In this document: piece by piece, positions 36,401 to 44,667 of the stretch
Layout: each line of letters begins with the position of its first letter
How positions within the stretch are numbered: position 1 is the first letter of the stretch
Assembly: GCA_014860005.1 (NCBI GenBank)
Contig: JACZKP010000092.1
Span: 41,511-105,510 of the forward strand
Source of the DNA: Verrucomicrobiota bacterium
GTDB lineage: Bacteria > Verrucomicrobiota > Verrucomicrobiae > Limisphaerales > UBA11358
Reading direction: 5' to 3'
DNA: 64,000 nucleotides
The notes under the pieces: model-generated
What the model was told of the DNA's origin: nothing
The model's database searches: none
Seen by the model: the letters and a program-made list of their open reading frames with translations, nothing else
Program-made: the position numbers and the translations under genes

Positions 36401-37185
36401 TCACCTCGCGCGGGGCGAAGGAAATTCGTGTTTCCGCCGCGACCGATTCGCCATCGCCCGTGTTCGACAAGGCGCTTGGCAGCTTCACCCTCAAACGCGG
36501 CAATCCTCGCGGTGGCGCACCGGAAATCCTGCCGGCGGAAGCGCGCGGCGTCCGCTTCGTGCGATTCGACTTCCTCAGCAACCAGAACGGCGTGAGTTAT
36601 CCAGCCACGGGTGAACCGGAGGACAACGGCTTTGTTGGCCTGGCCGAAGTGCAGTTCCTCGCGGATGCCAGCCAGCCCATCGAAGGTGTCCGGATTCACA
36701 AGGCATCCAGCGAGCTTCCCTCGCATCAACGAGTCGCCCGCTTTCTGGTGGATGGCAGCGGCCTGAACGCAAAAACCACTGGCGGCTGGGATGAGCAAGG
36801 TCATCCGTTCTACGCCTCAGGCGTGGCGTATCGCGAGCAATTCAGCGTGGCCAATCCGAGCGGTGAATACCGTGTCGCACTACCGAATTGGCTGGGCAGC
36901 GTGGCGAAAGTCTCGGTAAATGGCAAACACGCCGGCTATATTGATGCGCCGCCGTGGGAGTGTGACGTGACGGAACAAATCAAGCGCGGCGAGAATGACA
37001 TCGAAGTCACGGTCATTGGCACGCTCAAGAACACGCTGGGACCGCATCACGGCAATCCGCCGCTGGGCAGCGCCTGGCCAAGCATGTTCCAACGCGGACC
37101 GAATCCCGGCCCGCCGCCGGGCGAAGCGTACTTCACCGTTGGTTATGGCTTGTTCGAACCTTTCGTGTTGAAGCAGGTGCGATAA
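33493..37185 (+). CDS. Secreted GH106-like alpha-L-rhamnosidase
   Basis: A 1230-residue protein from the ATG at 33493 with a signal peptide (SWVIGFALCFMGHSLPVSAA). The N-terminal region PREYSTGPLWVWNDMLTEEQ and WIYDENSYPSGFAGGWV is characteristic of GH106 alpha-L-rhamnosidases. Long catalytic segments (GSFTDEPELRP and LEFTGHYWEHNWPNCVGVPD) hold plausible acidic catalytic residues. C-terminal beta-sandwich modules follow, ending VGYGLFEPFVLKQVR. It would release L-rhamnose from pectic or other rhamnosides. Rhamnose is a known feedstock of microcompartment pathways in this phylum, which links it loosely to the pduT/pduS genes. A near-copy of its last 25 codons lies at 40514-40588. Confidence 0.85.
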   Translation: MKKLRISWVIGFALCFMGHSLPVSAADSASVKKHFQDPPREYSTGPLWVWNDMLTEEQIRSTLRDLANQKVKQAWVHPRPGLMTPYLSDEWFQLWNVALDEAERLDMNIWIYDENSYPSGFAGGWVPELMPEARGRGLKLSETKTAPKWEDSLLAVYRLDGGKTENISAKVKAGEAFGEGRFVVASILRAGNSPWTANRSYVDLMYPGVAEKFLEVTLEPYRKRFGEHFGKRIPGSFTDEPELRPAGGLPWTPDLPEQFKKRWGYDLLDNLPSLLLEIGDWRKVRHNYFQTQLDLFIERWAKPYFEYCEKNNLEFTGHYWEHNWPNCVGVPDNMAMSAWQQRPGIDTLMNQYAEHTHAQFGNVRACREISSLGNQFGRRTLCEIYGAGGWDLRFEDMKRIGDWLQVLGVNTLNQHLQYITLRGARKRDHPQSFSYHTPWWDAYHVSAQYLARLSAALSQGEQINRILIIEPTTTAWMYQGNGGKLNAIGDSFSKLLMKLEAAQIEYDLGCEDVIARHGSVRGKQFRVGRRDYDVVVLPPHTENINAAVTDLGEALLLGGGTIVCLGEAPSRMDGAESWRVSEGVNEPGWKFAKAEDAVEVLGRWNRHDEFRITRSANDRGILFHMRRQLTDGELLFLVNTSIESPSKGELFSRQKGIEHWDAYSGKVQAYPFSAAPAGVNASFELPPSGSLLLFLSNKPLKPAPAVSEVVTVLRPQGPPAIRRLEPNVLTLDYVDITAGGESKKDVYFYDAQRFAFQKNGLDRNPWDSAVQFKDELITKKFPANSGFTASYKFTIEGNVPKNLAIAIERPDLYTITCNGQPVAAEVTRRIPHGAGDSPEFKDWWLDKAFGKIAIAAAARVGENIVTLSAQPFTMYHELEPAYVLGDFTLKPADKGFVIAPGQPLRLAPATTTQSLTHSINSDGTMWLSAGIGFGQGADDRAPYLVFDLGRNASFNSLRIWNYCEAHVHNLTSRGAKEIRVSAATDSPSPVFDKALGSFTLKRGNPRGGAPEILPAEARGVRFVRFDFLSNQNGVSYPATGEPEDNGFVGLAEVQFLADASQPIEGVRIHKASSELPSHQRVARFLVDGSGLNAKTTGGWDEQGHPFYASGVAYREQFSVANPSGEYRVALPNWLGSVAKVSVNGKHAGYIDAPPWECDVTEQIKRGENDIEVTVIGTLKNTLGPHHGNPPLGSAWPSMFQRGPNPGPPPGEAYFTVGYGLFEPFVLKQVR

Positions 37186-37324
37186 CGTGGACGGCGAATC
37201 AGAGTTGAAACACCGGGGGTTGACTGTACCAAGCACGCCTTGGGTTCACGTGCCGAAGAAACCCAAGCACTATATTGGCGGCAGAAGTCTCGCCAATTGC
37301 CAGGCGTTGGCGTAGTCTCCGGCC

Positions 37325-40300
37325 ATGCCGATCAGTTGGAACGAAATCCGCCACAACGCCATCCAGTTTTCCCGCAATTGGGCCGGTGTCACCAGCGAGA
37401 GCGCCGAGAAACAAACTTACTGGAACGAATTCTTCCAGGTCTTCGGCATCAAACGCCGCGTCGTTGCCAGCTTCGAGGAAGCCGTAAAGAAAATCTCCGG
37501 CGAGTACGGGCGCATTGATCTGTTCTGGCCGGGCATCATGCTCGTTGAACACAAATCCTTCGGCGAAGATTTGCACAAGGCCGAAACCCAGGCGTTTCAA
37601 TACATCCGCGACCTCGCCAACGACCCGGCGCGGCATGACGACATACCGCGCTACATCATCGTTTCGGATTTCGCGCGCATTGCGATTCACGACCTTGAAC
37701 CGGAGGAACAGCGCGACCTGCCGCCCTTCGACACGAAGCGCGGCAAGACCCACGTTTTCCCGCTCGCGGAATTTCATAAAAACGTCCAGCACTTCGCCTT
37801 CATTCCCGGGTACAAGCAGCACACGCTGACGGAGGAAAACCCGGTTAACATCAAGGCCGCTGAGATGCTCGGCGAACTGCATGACGCTCTTGAGGCTGGT
37901 GGCTTTTCCGGCGACGATCTCGAACAATTTCTGGTCCGCGTGCTGTTTTGTTTATTCGCCGAGGACACTGGTTTGTTTCCACGCCGGGCATTTGATCTTT
38001 ATCTGGAGGAGAACGCTTTCACCGACATGGTCAACATCGGCGCGAGCTTGGAACACCTGTTTCAAGTTCTCAACACGCCGGAGGACAAGCGACAGCAAAA
38101 CCTTTCCACCGAGTTGCGGCAATTCCCCTACGTCAACGGCGATCTATTCGCCGAACGTCTCAATTGGCCGGATTTTGGCGACGACGCCCGGCAGGCGTTG
38201 CGCCAATGCTGCGGATTTGATTGGTCGCGCATCTCGCCGGCCATCTTCGGCTCGCTCTTTCAGTCCATCATGGACGACAAGAAGCGCCGCCAGATTGGCG
38301 CCCACTACACCAGCGAGCGCGACATCCTCAAAGTCGTCCGTTCCCTCTTCCTGGATGAACTGCGCGCTGAATTTGAAAGCATCAAGGCCGACCGCTCCAC
38401 CCGCCGTCGCGCCCGACTGGAGGAATTCCACGCCAAACTCTGCCGCCTGACGTTCTTCGACCCGGCCTGCGGTTGCGGTAATTTCCTCGTCATCACCTAT
38501 CGCGAACTGCGGCTGCTGGAGTTGGAAGTCCTGCTCGAATTGTTCCGCGGCCAGCGCGAGCTGACGCTGGACGAGATCAACAAGCTCTCGCAGGTGGACG
38601 TGGACCAGTTTTACGGCATTGAGATTGGCGAATGGCCTGCGCGCATCGCTGAAGTCGCGCTCTGGCTCATGGACCACCAGATGAACCTGAAAGTGTCCGA
38701 AGCCTTCGGCCAACTATACCAGCGCCTGCCGCTCAAGAAGTCGCCGCACATCCACTGCGCCAACGCGCTCCGGCTCGACTGGAAAACCGTGTTGCCGCCG
38801 GACAAATGCAGCTACGTCCTTGGCAATCCACCGTTTGTGGGAAAAAAAGAACAAACTCCAGAACAGAAGGCGGACATGGACTCGGTGTGGGGCGAGTTGA
38901 AGGGCGCGGGCATTTTGGATTATGTGACTTGCTGGTACAAATTGGCTGGCGACTACACTCAACGGACACAAATCCGCTGCGCTTTCGTTTCCACCAATTC
39001 CATCTGTCAAGGCGAGCAGGTTGGGGTGCTATGGTCGGAACTGTTCACCCGCTTTCACATGAAAATTCACTTTGCTCACACGACCTTCGCGTGGGAAAGC
39101 GAAGCGCGGGGAAAAGCGCACGTGCATGTCGTCATCATTGGTTTCGGAGCGTTCGACGTTGCTAACAAGCTGATCTTTGAATACGACACACCCAAAGGGG
39201 AACCACACGCCGTTTCTGCACGGAATATCAGTCCGTATCTCACGGATGGCTCTGACGTTGTGCTGACAAGCCGCCGGGATCCGATCAATGATGCACCAAA
39301 AATCAGCTACGGCAGCATGATGATTGACAAAGACCGGAAAGCTGGTGATGAGGCAGGATTGCTGCTCACACCGCGGCAACGAAAGCAGCTATTGGCCGAG
39401 TGCCCTGATCTCCAACCATTCATCCGCCGGATTTATGGTGGCGACGAGTTTCTCAACGACACGGAGCGTTATTGCCTTTGGCTCGTTGACGCGCCAACGG
39501 AATTGATCACCAATTGTCCCGCACTCAAGGCGCGCATTGATGGCGTTCGGGATTTCCGCAGGAATAGCGGGCGGGAACAGACGCGCGAGCTGGCGATGAC
39601 CCCGGCTTTGTTCGGCGAGATTCGCCAGCCGACCACGAGGTACTTACTGTTTCCGAAAGTCTCATCCGAGTCGCGGCCCTATCTTCCCATTGGTTTCGTA
39701 AGCCCGGACATCATCGCCAGCGGGAGCGCGCTTATCGTTCCGGGTGCGACGCTCTTTCATTTTGGCATTTTGTCTTCCGCCATGCACAACGCCTGGATGC
39801 GCCGGGTGGCGGGCCGAATGAAAAGCGATTATCAGTATTCGGTCGCCGTCGTTTACAACAACTTTCCCTGGCCGGAGAACGTTTCGGCTGAGAAGCGTGA
39901 GCTGGTGGAAGAAAAAGCGCGGACCGTGCTCGCCGCACGCGAGAAGTTTATGGAGTGCGGTGACTCGTCACCGCTATCGGCAGGCGACTTGTCGCCGTCA
40001 AACTCACCCGGCGCACCCGCATCTCCACGAGCCGCTGCACGCGGCTCTGCTTTGCCGACCAGTCGGCAAAGCGGTAAAGGCGGTGACAAGTCACCGCACT
40101 CCAAAACCGCGACGCTAGCCGATCTTTACAATCCTCTGAACATGAAGCCGGTCATTCTGAAGGCGCACGCCGCCTTGGATCGCGCCGTGGAGCGGTGCTA
40201 CCGCCGCGAACCCTTCCACTCGGATCGCGAGCGCGTGGAATTTCTCTTCGCGCTCTACGAAAAACTCACCGCGCCGCTTCTGCCGGTGACAAAATCGCGC

Positions 40301-40435
40301 CGGCGAAAGACGCCGCCACTGTATGCGCGACCGCCCGCAAAGCCGCAACCCGGCATTACACCGGAAAAGGCCTATGGCGACGCCGCGCATTTCTACGGCA
40401 AAGAAGAGGGCCCGCCATATCGCACAGGCAGTTGA
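37325..40435 (+). CDS. MmeI-like type IIL restriction-modification enzyme
   Basis: A 1036-residue single-chain enzyme. D65-x9-E75-x-K77 (IDLFWPGIMLVEHKSFG) is the PD-(D/E)xK nuclease motif as in MmeI. A helical linker leads to the gamma-class N6-adenine methyltransferase with DPACGCGN (379-386, SAM binding) and NPPF (501-504, catalysis). A C-terminal target-recognition domain follows. The enzyme should methylate one strand and cut at a distance. Residues of about 876-926 are encoded by an in-frame family C palindromic element, between the helix ending AREKF and the conserved ATLADLYNP. No frameshift is seen, and no separate specificity subunit is present. Downstream debris repeats its ERVEFLFAL segment. 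Confidence 0.9.
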   Translation: MPISWNEIRHNAIQFSRNWAGVTSESAEKQTYWNEFFQVFGIKRRVVASFEEAVKKISGEYGRIDLFWPGIMLVEHKSFGEDLHKAETQAFQYIRDLANDPARHDDIPRYIIVSDFARIAIHDLEPEEQRDLPPFDTKRGKTHVFPLAEFHKNVQHFAFIPGYKQHTLTEENPVNIKAAEMLGELHDALEAGGFSGDDLEQFLVRVLFCLFAEDTGLFPRRAFDLYLEENAFTDMVNIGASLEHLFQVLNTPEDKRQQNLSTELRQFPYVNGDLFAERLNWPDFGDDARQALRQCCGFDWSRISPAIFGSLFQSIMDDKKRRQIGAHYTSERDILKVVRSLFLDELRAEFESIKADRSTRRRARLEEFHAKLCRLTFFDPACGCGNFLVITYRELRLLELEVLLELFRGQRELTLDEINKLSQVDVDQFYGIEIGEWPARIAEVALWLMDHQMNLKVSEAFGQLYQRLPLKKSPHIHCANALRLDWKTVLPPDKCSYVLGNPPFVGKKEQTPEQKADMDSVWGELKGAGILDYVTCWYKLAGDYTQRTQIRCAFVSTNSICQGEQVGVLWSELFTRFHMKIHFAHTTFAWESEARGKAHVHVVIIGFGAFDVANKLIFEYDTPKGEPHAVSARNISPYLTDGSDVVLTSRRDPINDAPKISYGSMMIDKDRKAGDEAGLLLTPRQRKQLLAECPDLQPFIRRIYGGDEFLNDTERYCLWLVDAPTELITNCPALKARIDGVRDFRRNSGREQTRELAMTPALFGEIRQPTTRYLLFPKVSSESRPYLPIGFVSPDIIASGSALIVPGATLFHFGILSSAMHNAWMRRVAGRMKSDYQYSVAVVYNNFPWPENVSAEKRELVEEKARTVLAAREKFMECGDSSPLSAGDLSPSNSPGAPASPRAAARGSALPTSRQSGKGGDKSPHSKTATLADLYNPLNMKPVILKAHAALDRAVERCYRREPFHSDRERVEFLFALYEKLTAPLLPVTKSRRRKTPPLYARPPAKPQPGITPEKAYGDAAHFYGKEEGPPYRTGS
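39952..40102. repeat. Family C element inserted in the MmeI-like gene
   Basis: A 151-bp unit from GGAGTGCGGTGACTCGTCAC to GGTGACAAGTCACCGCACTC and CC. It matches the copies at 33225 and 58016 in ends and size. It is translated as CGDSSPLSAGDLSPSNSPGA onward to DKSPHSK. It adds about 50 codons without a stop, and the coding frame resumes at the conserved ATLADLYNPL. Confidence 0.88.
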
Positions 40436-40588
40436 GCGCGTGGAATTCCTGTTTGCGCTTTTCGGGCCCCAGCGCGTGACGGTGGCCGGTCACAGTCACG
40501 AACTCTCCACCCGTCGCCGGGCGAGGCATATTCCACAGTGGGCTATGGCTTGTTCGAGCCTTTCGTCTTGAAGCAGGTGACGAATTAG
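40431..40588 (+). pseudogene. Mosaic of MmeI-like and GH106 C-terminal fragments
   Basis: Directly after the MmeI-like stop codon, 40431-40463 encodes AVERVEFLFALF, near-identical to ERVEFLFALYEKL inside that enzyme. 40514-40588 then encodes SPGEAYSTVGYGLFEPFVLK plus QVTN and a stop, matching the last 25 residues of the GH106-like protein 3.4 kb upstream. The nucleotides differ at several third positions, so this is a diverged paralogous copy, not an assembly duplicate. No intact gene is present here. Confidence 0.75.
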
Positions 40589-40643
40589 TCCTACCGTTCG
40601 CCCGGCTGGTGCTTGAGTTCATCGAGCGCCAGCGCGTGACGGA

Positions 40644-42026
40644 ATGACTGCCATCAGCCCGATGCTTGCGAACGGCATTGACCTGCCGTTGCTCCTGTTG
40701 TTTGGCGCGGGCGTGTTGATTCCGTTGATGGCATTCCAAGTCGGGGTCGAGAGCGCCGTCCTGTCGCGGTTCTGGCAAATCCCCTTTCGCGAACTGGCGC
40801 GCTGCACCTTCAAGGCGAACTGTTGGTCGCTGGTTGCCGGCATCCCGGTAAAGTTTTTCAACGCATGGCTCTACAGTCTGATCCTGCCGCTGCACCTTGC
40901 GGGCTTTTTCGCCCGTTATCCGTACGCCGTGATCCTGGGGACGCTGGTGTATTTCCTCGTCACCTGGCTGGTGGAGGCGCGGTATTCCATGAAATGGCTG
41001 GAGCGCGAAGGGCACGCCTATTTCCGTTCGCGCGTGTGGTCCGGCGTGTTGCTGGCCAATCTGGCCACCTACGTCGTGCTGGGGCCGGTTCACTACGTCG
41101 CCACGCGCCCGACCCACAACATCCGCGAGTTCACGGCGGACACTCGTTGGGCCAGCCAGCCGCCCGCGCAGATCCTCTACCTTGACACCGAAACCAGGCA
41201 TCTGAAGTCCATTTTCTCCGATGGCACCAACCCGGAAACGATTGTTCCATTGCCTATGATAGATTATTTGGTGTCCGGCGATTTGAACCTTTGCGTGTTC
41301 CGCGGCCAGGACGGCTTTCTCCATTTCTATCGTCGCGACACGGGCGAGCAACGAGTCGTTTGGGAAACGACTGAACGATTCATCATGAACCAGGTGGCTT
41401 TCAGTCCATCTGGAAGGTTTGTGGTCTGGTTCAGTGAAGCGGCGCAACTTCTGGAGGTTGCAGAACTGCAATCCACAAACCGCTGGCCAGTATTACTGAC
41501 AGGTACCCAGAACAAGATTGATCTGGCTTGGTCCATCGAGGAAGCGGAATTCTTTGTATCAACCGCGCAGAAACGCATGTTGATGCAGGTGACGCCGGAA
41601 AGCGGGTTGCGGGAATTGGACGTTGCATCTAACGATTTGTCGGCCTTGTTACCGACTTACGGCCGAGTGAACTGGGAAGCTCTTAGCAGCAGCGATGACA
41701 AATCGGGAGCGAACTACCTCACCCAAACCCACGGAGACTTGAAAGCATGGACTTACCTCGGATACGGAAGCCCCTTCCGCTTGTATCGCACAAACGAACC
41801 TGAAACTACAATCGTGTCGCTGGCGGTCAATCCCGGCTTGCTGCACCTCTCCAATCACGCCTTCAGATTCACCCACCCTTCCTTCTTGGCCGATGGCCAG
41901 GAATGTCTCTTTGAAACGCTCAGTGATATATACCTGCTGGATGTCGAACGCAAACGCGTCGGACGGGTGGCTCATGGACACAGTTTCATTCAACTCACGT
42001 CGCGCTACGCAAAACATCAGCCGTGA
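40644..42026 (+). CDS. Membrane protein with periplasmic beta-propeller-like domain
   Basis: A 460-residue protein. About four hydrophobic segments occupy residues 10-150 (LPLLLLFGAGVLIPLMAFQV, LYSLILPLHLAGFFARYPYA, YAVILGTLVYFLVTWLVEAR and VLLANLATYVVLGPVHYVAT). After that comes a soluble region of repeated strands (FRGQDGFLHFYRRDTGEQRV, FSPSGRFVVWFSEAAQLLEV, DLAWSIEEAEFFVSTAQKRM) resembling a WD/TolB-like propeller. Function unknown. It begins 56 bp after the debris of MmeI and GH106 fragments. Confidence 0.6.
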   Translation: MTAISPMLANGIDLPLLLLFGAGVLIPLMAFQVGVESAVLSRFWQIPFRELARCTFKANCWSLVAGIPVKFFNAWLYSLILPLHLAGFFARYPYAVILGTLVYFLVTWLVEARYSMKWLEREGHAYFRSRVWSGVLLANLATYVVLGPVHYVATRPTHNIREFTADTRWASQPPAQILYLDTETRHLKSIFSDGTNPETIVPLPMIDYLVSGDLNLCVFRGQDGFLHFYRRDTGEQRVVWETTERFIMNQVAFSPSGRFVVWFSEAAQLLEVAELQSTNRWPVLLTGTQNKIDLAWSIEEAEFFVSTAQKRMLMQVTPESGLRELDVASNDLSALLPTYGRVNWEALSSSDDKSGANYLTQTHGDLKAWTYLGYGSPFRLYRTNEPETTIVSLAVNPGLLHLSNHAFRFTHPSFLADGQECLFETLSDIYLLDVERKRVGRVAHGHSFIQLTSRYAKHQP

Positions 42027-42440
42027 ATTCGTCTGCGGAGCGCCGTTTTCTTGACCTCGGTCAACCCACTTGGCCGCAAGTTGCGGCATTTCTCCACTCG
42101 GACACCGGGGGCGGTAACGCTCCGATGGAGGATTCCGAGAATTTAGGGAATCTGCAAAGAGAACCAATCGGTGTTCCGGCGGATGCGGTTTGTTCCTTTC
42201 CCGCACCGCTGTGGTTCTCTTTGCACCTCCACCCCGCAGCGTGACTCAATTCGGCGCTGCACCCACCAGTGGATTGGCTCAACCACTCACCCACGCATGG
42301 TATGTGAACGGGAAGGTGGTTCGACGAAGTTTCCGGCGGGCCGCCGGAAACGACCAGCGGGCCGCAGGCGCTCCCCGTTGAAGAGAGTTGCTACGGTGGA
42401 GAACTCAAGGCGCGGATGATGCTCACCGACCGTTTCAAGG
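42027..42440. other. Intergenic region between convergent genes
   Basis: 414 bp with no gene that I recognise. A hairpin-prone stretch (TTTCCGGCGGGCCGCCGGAAA, near 42330-42351) could act as a terminator for one of the flanking convergent genes. The remainder looks like decayed coding or spacer sequence. Confidence 0.45.
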
Positions 42441-43016
42441 TCAGGACTTGGACTTCAGCGCGAAGATGGCGTCTTGCGCATCCTTTTTCACCGCGGCATG
42501 AGGATGATTCAGCAGCGGTTCGAGCTTCGGAATCAGGTCCTTGTTACCGAGCACGGCCAGCGTCCGACAGGCGTCACGGATGACGTTTGGCGTGGGGTTA
42601 TCGAGCAGCGGCAGGATTTCCGGGATGACACTGGCGGCCTTAAGCCCGCGCAAGGCTTTCAGGCCGTCAATAATTTCGGCGGGGGTGGAACCTTTCAACA
42701 ACGCGCCAATAGCCTTGAGGTCCGCCGCGTCCACTTCGGCGTGCAAAATGCCCAGCACGCGGGCGGCCTTGCGCCGGACGTCCGGTCGTGAATCCGTCAA
42801 CAGCGTTTTCATCTTGGGAAAAGCCCTGGTGCTGGTGGGATATTCCTTCTCCAACTTTTGCAGCGCGCCGGTAACGACTGAGGCCTTGGGCGAATCGAGG
42901 TCCGCAATCAATTGATCCTCCGTCTTCCCTTTTGCGGCGTGCAGGGACAGCGTGGTCAGGGCGTAAGCCCCGAATACGAGGGCGAGGATGAAACTTCGTG
43001 TGGTGATTTGATTCAT
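42441..43016 (-). CDS. Exported HEAT-repeat protein
   Basis: A 191-residue protein from the ATG at 43016; the frame is open to 43265, but that part has no signal peptide, while MNQITTRSFILALVFGAYAL begins one. Four or five alpha-helical HEAT/PBS-lyase-type repeats follow (DSRPDVRRKAARVLGILHAE, DNPTPNVIRDACRTLAVLGN, NHPHAAVKKDAQDAIFALKS). It is probably a periplasmic scaffold or binding protein. It is divergent from the first gene of the polyene-type cluster. Confidence 0.75.
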   Translation of the reverse strand: MNQITTRSFILALVFGAYALTTLSLHAAKGKTEDQLIADLDSPKASVVTGALQKLEKEYPTSTRAFPKMKTLLTDSRPDVRRKAARVLGILHAEVDAADLKAIGALLKGSTPAEIIDGLKALRGLKAASVIPEILPLLDNPTPNVIRDACRTLAVLGNKDLIPKLEPLLNHPHAAVKKDAQDAIFALKSKS

Positions 43017-43239
43017 AATCAGTTTGCAATGGTTTTGGCTGCCGCAGTTGGATCCCATCAGGGCGAGGTTCATCCCTGTTTGCCCAAAAACTCCGACCTC
43101 GTTCCCAACGCCAGCCTGTGGTCGCAGACTAGCGGGACGCGATGGCTTGTCAATGGCCACTGCGGACTTCGGTATCACCGCGCCTCTGAGGGAAACCTTG
43201 CGGTGCGGCGGCGGGTTCCGGGATAATCCGCCCGCAAGC

Positions 43240-44253
43240 ATGACTGTCTCTGAATCGAAAACCACTCACTGGTCCGGCAGCGGACGGCTGCGCGGCGGGC
43301 GTTGGGGCATCTGGTTTTTCATCACGGCGCTGCGAGTGCTGGGGTTGCGCGTGACGCATGCCTTGACGGTGCCGGTGGCGGTGTACTTTTCCTTCGTCTC
43401 GCCCGATGTGCCGGCCACGATGGCTTATCATCGGCGCGTTTTTGGCCCGTTGCCGTGGTGGCGAAGGCGCTGGCGGGTTTTTCAGCATTTTCTGTCGTTT
43501 GGCCGGGCGCTGGTGGATCGCACCGCAATTCTCGCGGGCCAGACCCGCTCGTTTACATTTTCGTTTGATGGCGAACACCACGTGCGCCAGGCGGTGGCCG
43601 AGGGCCGGGGGGTGCTGTTGCTGACGGCACACGTCGGTAACTGGGAGGCCGCCGGCCAGTTGCTGACGCGCTTGGACGTGCCCATTAACGTGACCGGCTT
43701 CGACATGGAAACTCCCGGCATCCGCGCCCTGCTCAAGGAGTCTTCGCACGCCCGGTTTCGGCTCATTCCGCTGACCGGCTCGCCAACCGACGCAATTCCT
43801 CTGGTGGCCGCCATGCGCCGGGGCGAAGTGGTGGCCATGCTGGGTGACCGCGCGTACGGCAGCCCGGCGGCCCGGGTGCCGTTCCTGGGGGGCACGGCGG
43901 CGTTTCCCATCGGCGCGTTCGTGCTGGCCGCCATTGCGGGCGCGCCGCTGGTCACGGTTTTCAACTTGCGCGAGCCGCGCGGACATTATCGTTTCTTTGG
44001 TTCACCACCCCAGCGCCTTGAAATGCCGCCGCACCATTTGCGGGACGCTTACCTTCGGGATTGCGCCACGCGTTTCGCCCGAGAACTGGAAGGCATCGTC
44101 CAACGGGATCCGTTGCAGTGGTACAATTTCTATCCGTTCTGGGAGGCAGAGGATTCTTCAATGCCATCGCAGACTGACCCCGTACAAAAATGCTCCAAAG
44201 CTGTTCCACACGGTTCACGCTTCGCGCATAGCCGGCTGTCCACCAAGCCTTGA
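43240..44253 (+). CDS. LpxL/HtrB-type lipid acyltransferase
   Basis: A 337-residue protein from the ATG at 43240. The frame is open from 43024, but the upstream part overlaps the divergent promoter region. LLLTAHVGNWEAAGQLLTRL carries the HxxxxE catalytic motif of lipid A late acyltransferases. VAMLGDRAYGSPAARVPFLG and QWYNFYPFWE are also typical of the family. A hydrophobic N-terminal anchor is present. It opens the cluster, three bases before a hotdog dehydratase, so it probably transfers the cluster's acyl chain to a lipid or glycolipid acceptor instead of building ordinary lipid A. Confidence 0.82.
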   Translation: MTVSESKTTHWSGSGRLRGGRWGIWFFITALRVLGLRVTHALTVPVAVYFSFVSPDVPATMAYHRRVFGPLPWWRRRWRVFQHFLSFGRALVDRTAILAGQTRSFTFSFDGEHHVRQAVAEGRGVLLLTAHVGNWEAAGQLLTRLDVPINVTGFDMETPGIRALLKESSHARFRLIPLTGSPTDAIPLVAAMRRGEVVAMLGDRAYGSPAARVPFLGGTAAFPIGAFVLAAIAGAPLVTVFNLREPRGHYRFFGSPPQRLEMPPHHLRDAYLRDCATRFARELEGIVQRDPLQWYNFYPFWEAEDSSMPSQTDPVQKCSKAVPHGSRFAHSRLSTKP

Positions 44254-44256
44254 CCC

Positions 44257-44667
44257 ATGTCCGCCTCACTCGAAAGCCTCATGCCGCATCGCCCGCCGAT
44301 GCGCTGGATTGATGCGCTGACCGATTGCACGGAAACCACGGCCCTGGCAACGGTGCATTTCAGTGCTGATCACTTCGCCGTGTACGATGGTTTGGTGTGC
44401 GAGACGGCGCTCGTTGAATGTGTCGCTCAAACTGTCGCCGCTGCGCTGGGTCATCGTGCTCATGCCCGCGGAGATTCCGGCCAATCCAACCACGGCGTCC
44501 TCGCGGCCGTGACCGGTTTCCAGATTCAAGCGCGCCCGCCGTGCGACAAGACGATCGAGATCGAAGTGCGCGAACTCAAACGATTCGGCCCCATGCTCCT
44601 GGTCGCTGGCACGGTTTCTTGTGAAGGCCAAGTGATCGCCACGGGGGAATTGTCGTTGTATGCGTGA
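44257..44667 (+). CDS. Hotdog-fold 3-hydroxyacyl-ACP dehydratase-like protein (first)
   Basis: A 136-residue protein. LMPHRPPMRWIDALTDC is the N-terminal signature of the FabZ-like hotdog dehydratases found in aryl-polyene loci. A central helix follows (ETALVECVAQTVAAALGHRA). The usual catalytic H/E pair is not plainly placed, so residue-level activity is uncertain. The gene begins 3 bp after the LpxL-like gene and overlaps the ketosynthase by 8 bp, indicating one operon. The likely substrate is a beta-hydroxyacyl-ACP of a growing polyene. Confidence 0.8.
   Translation: MSASLESLMPHRPPMRWIDALTDCTETTALATVHFSADHFAVYDGLVCETALVECVAQTVAAALGHRAHARGDSGQSNHGVLAAVTGFQIQARPPCDKTIEIEVRELKRFGPMLLVAGTVSCEGQVIATGELSLYA

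Noticed and set aside
34198..36804. 868-codon open frame antisense to the GH106-like gene
   Set aside because: It is a codon-bias shadow of a strong, well-supported gene on the plus strand; it has no recognisable motif.
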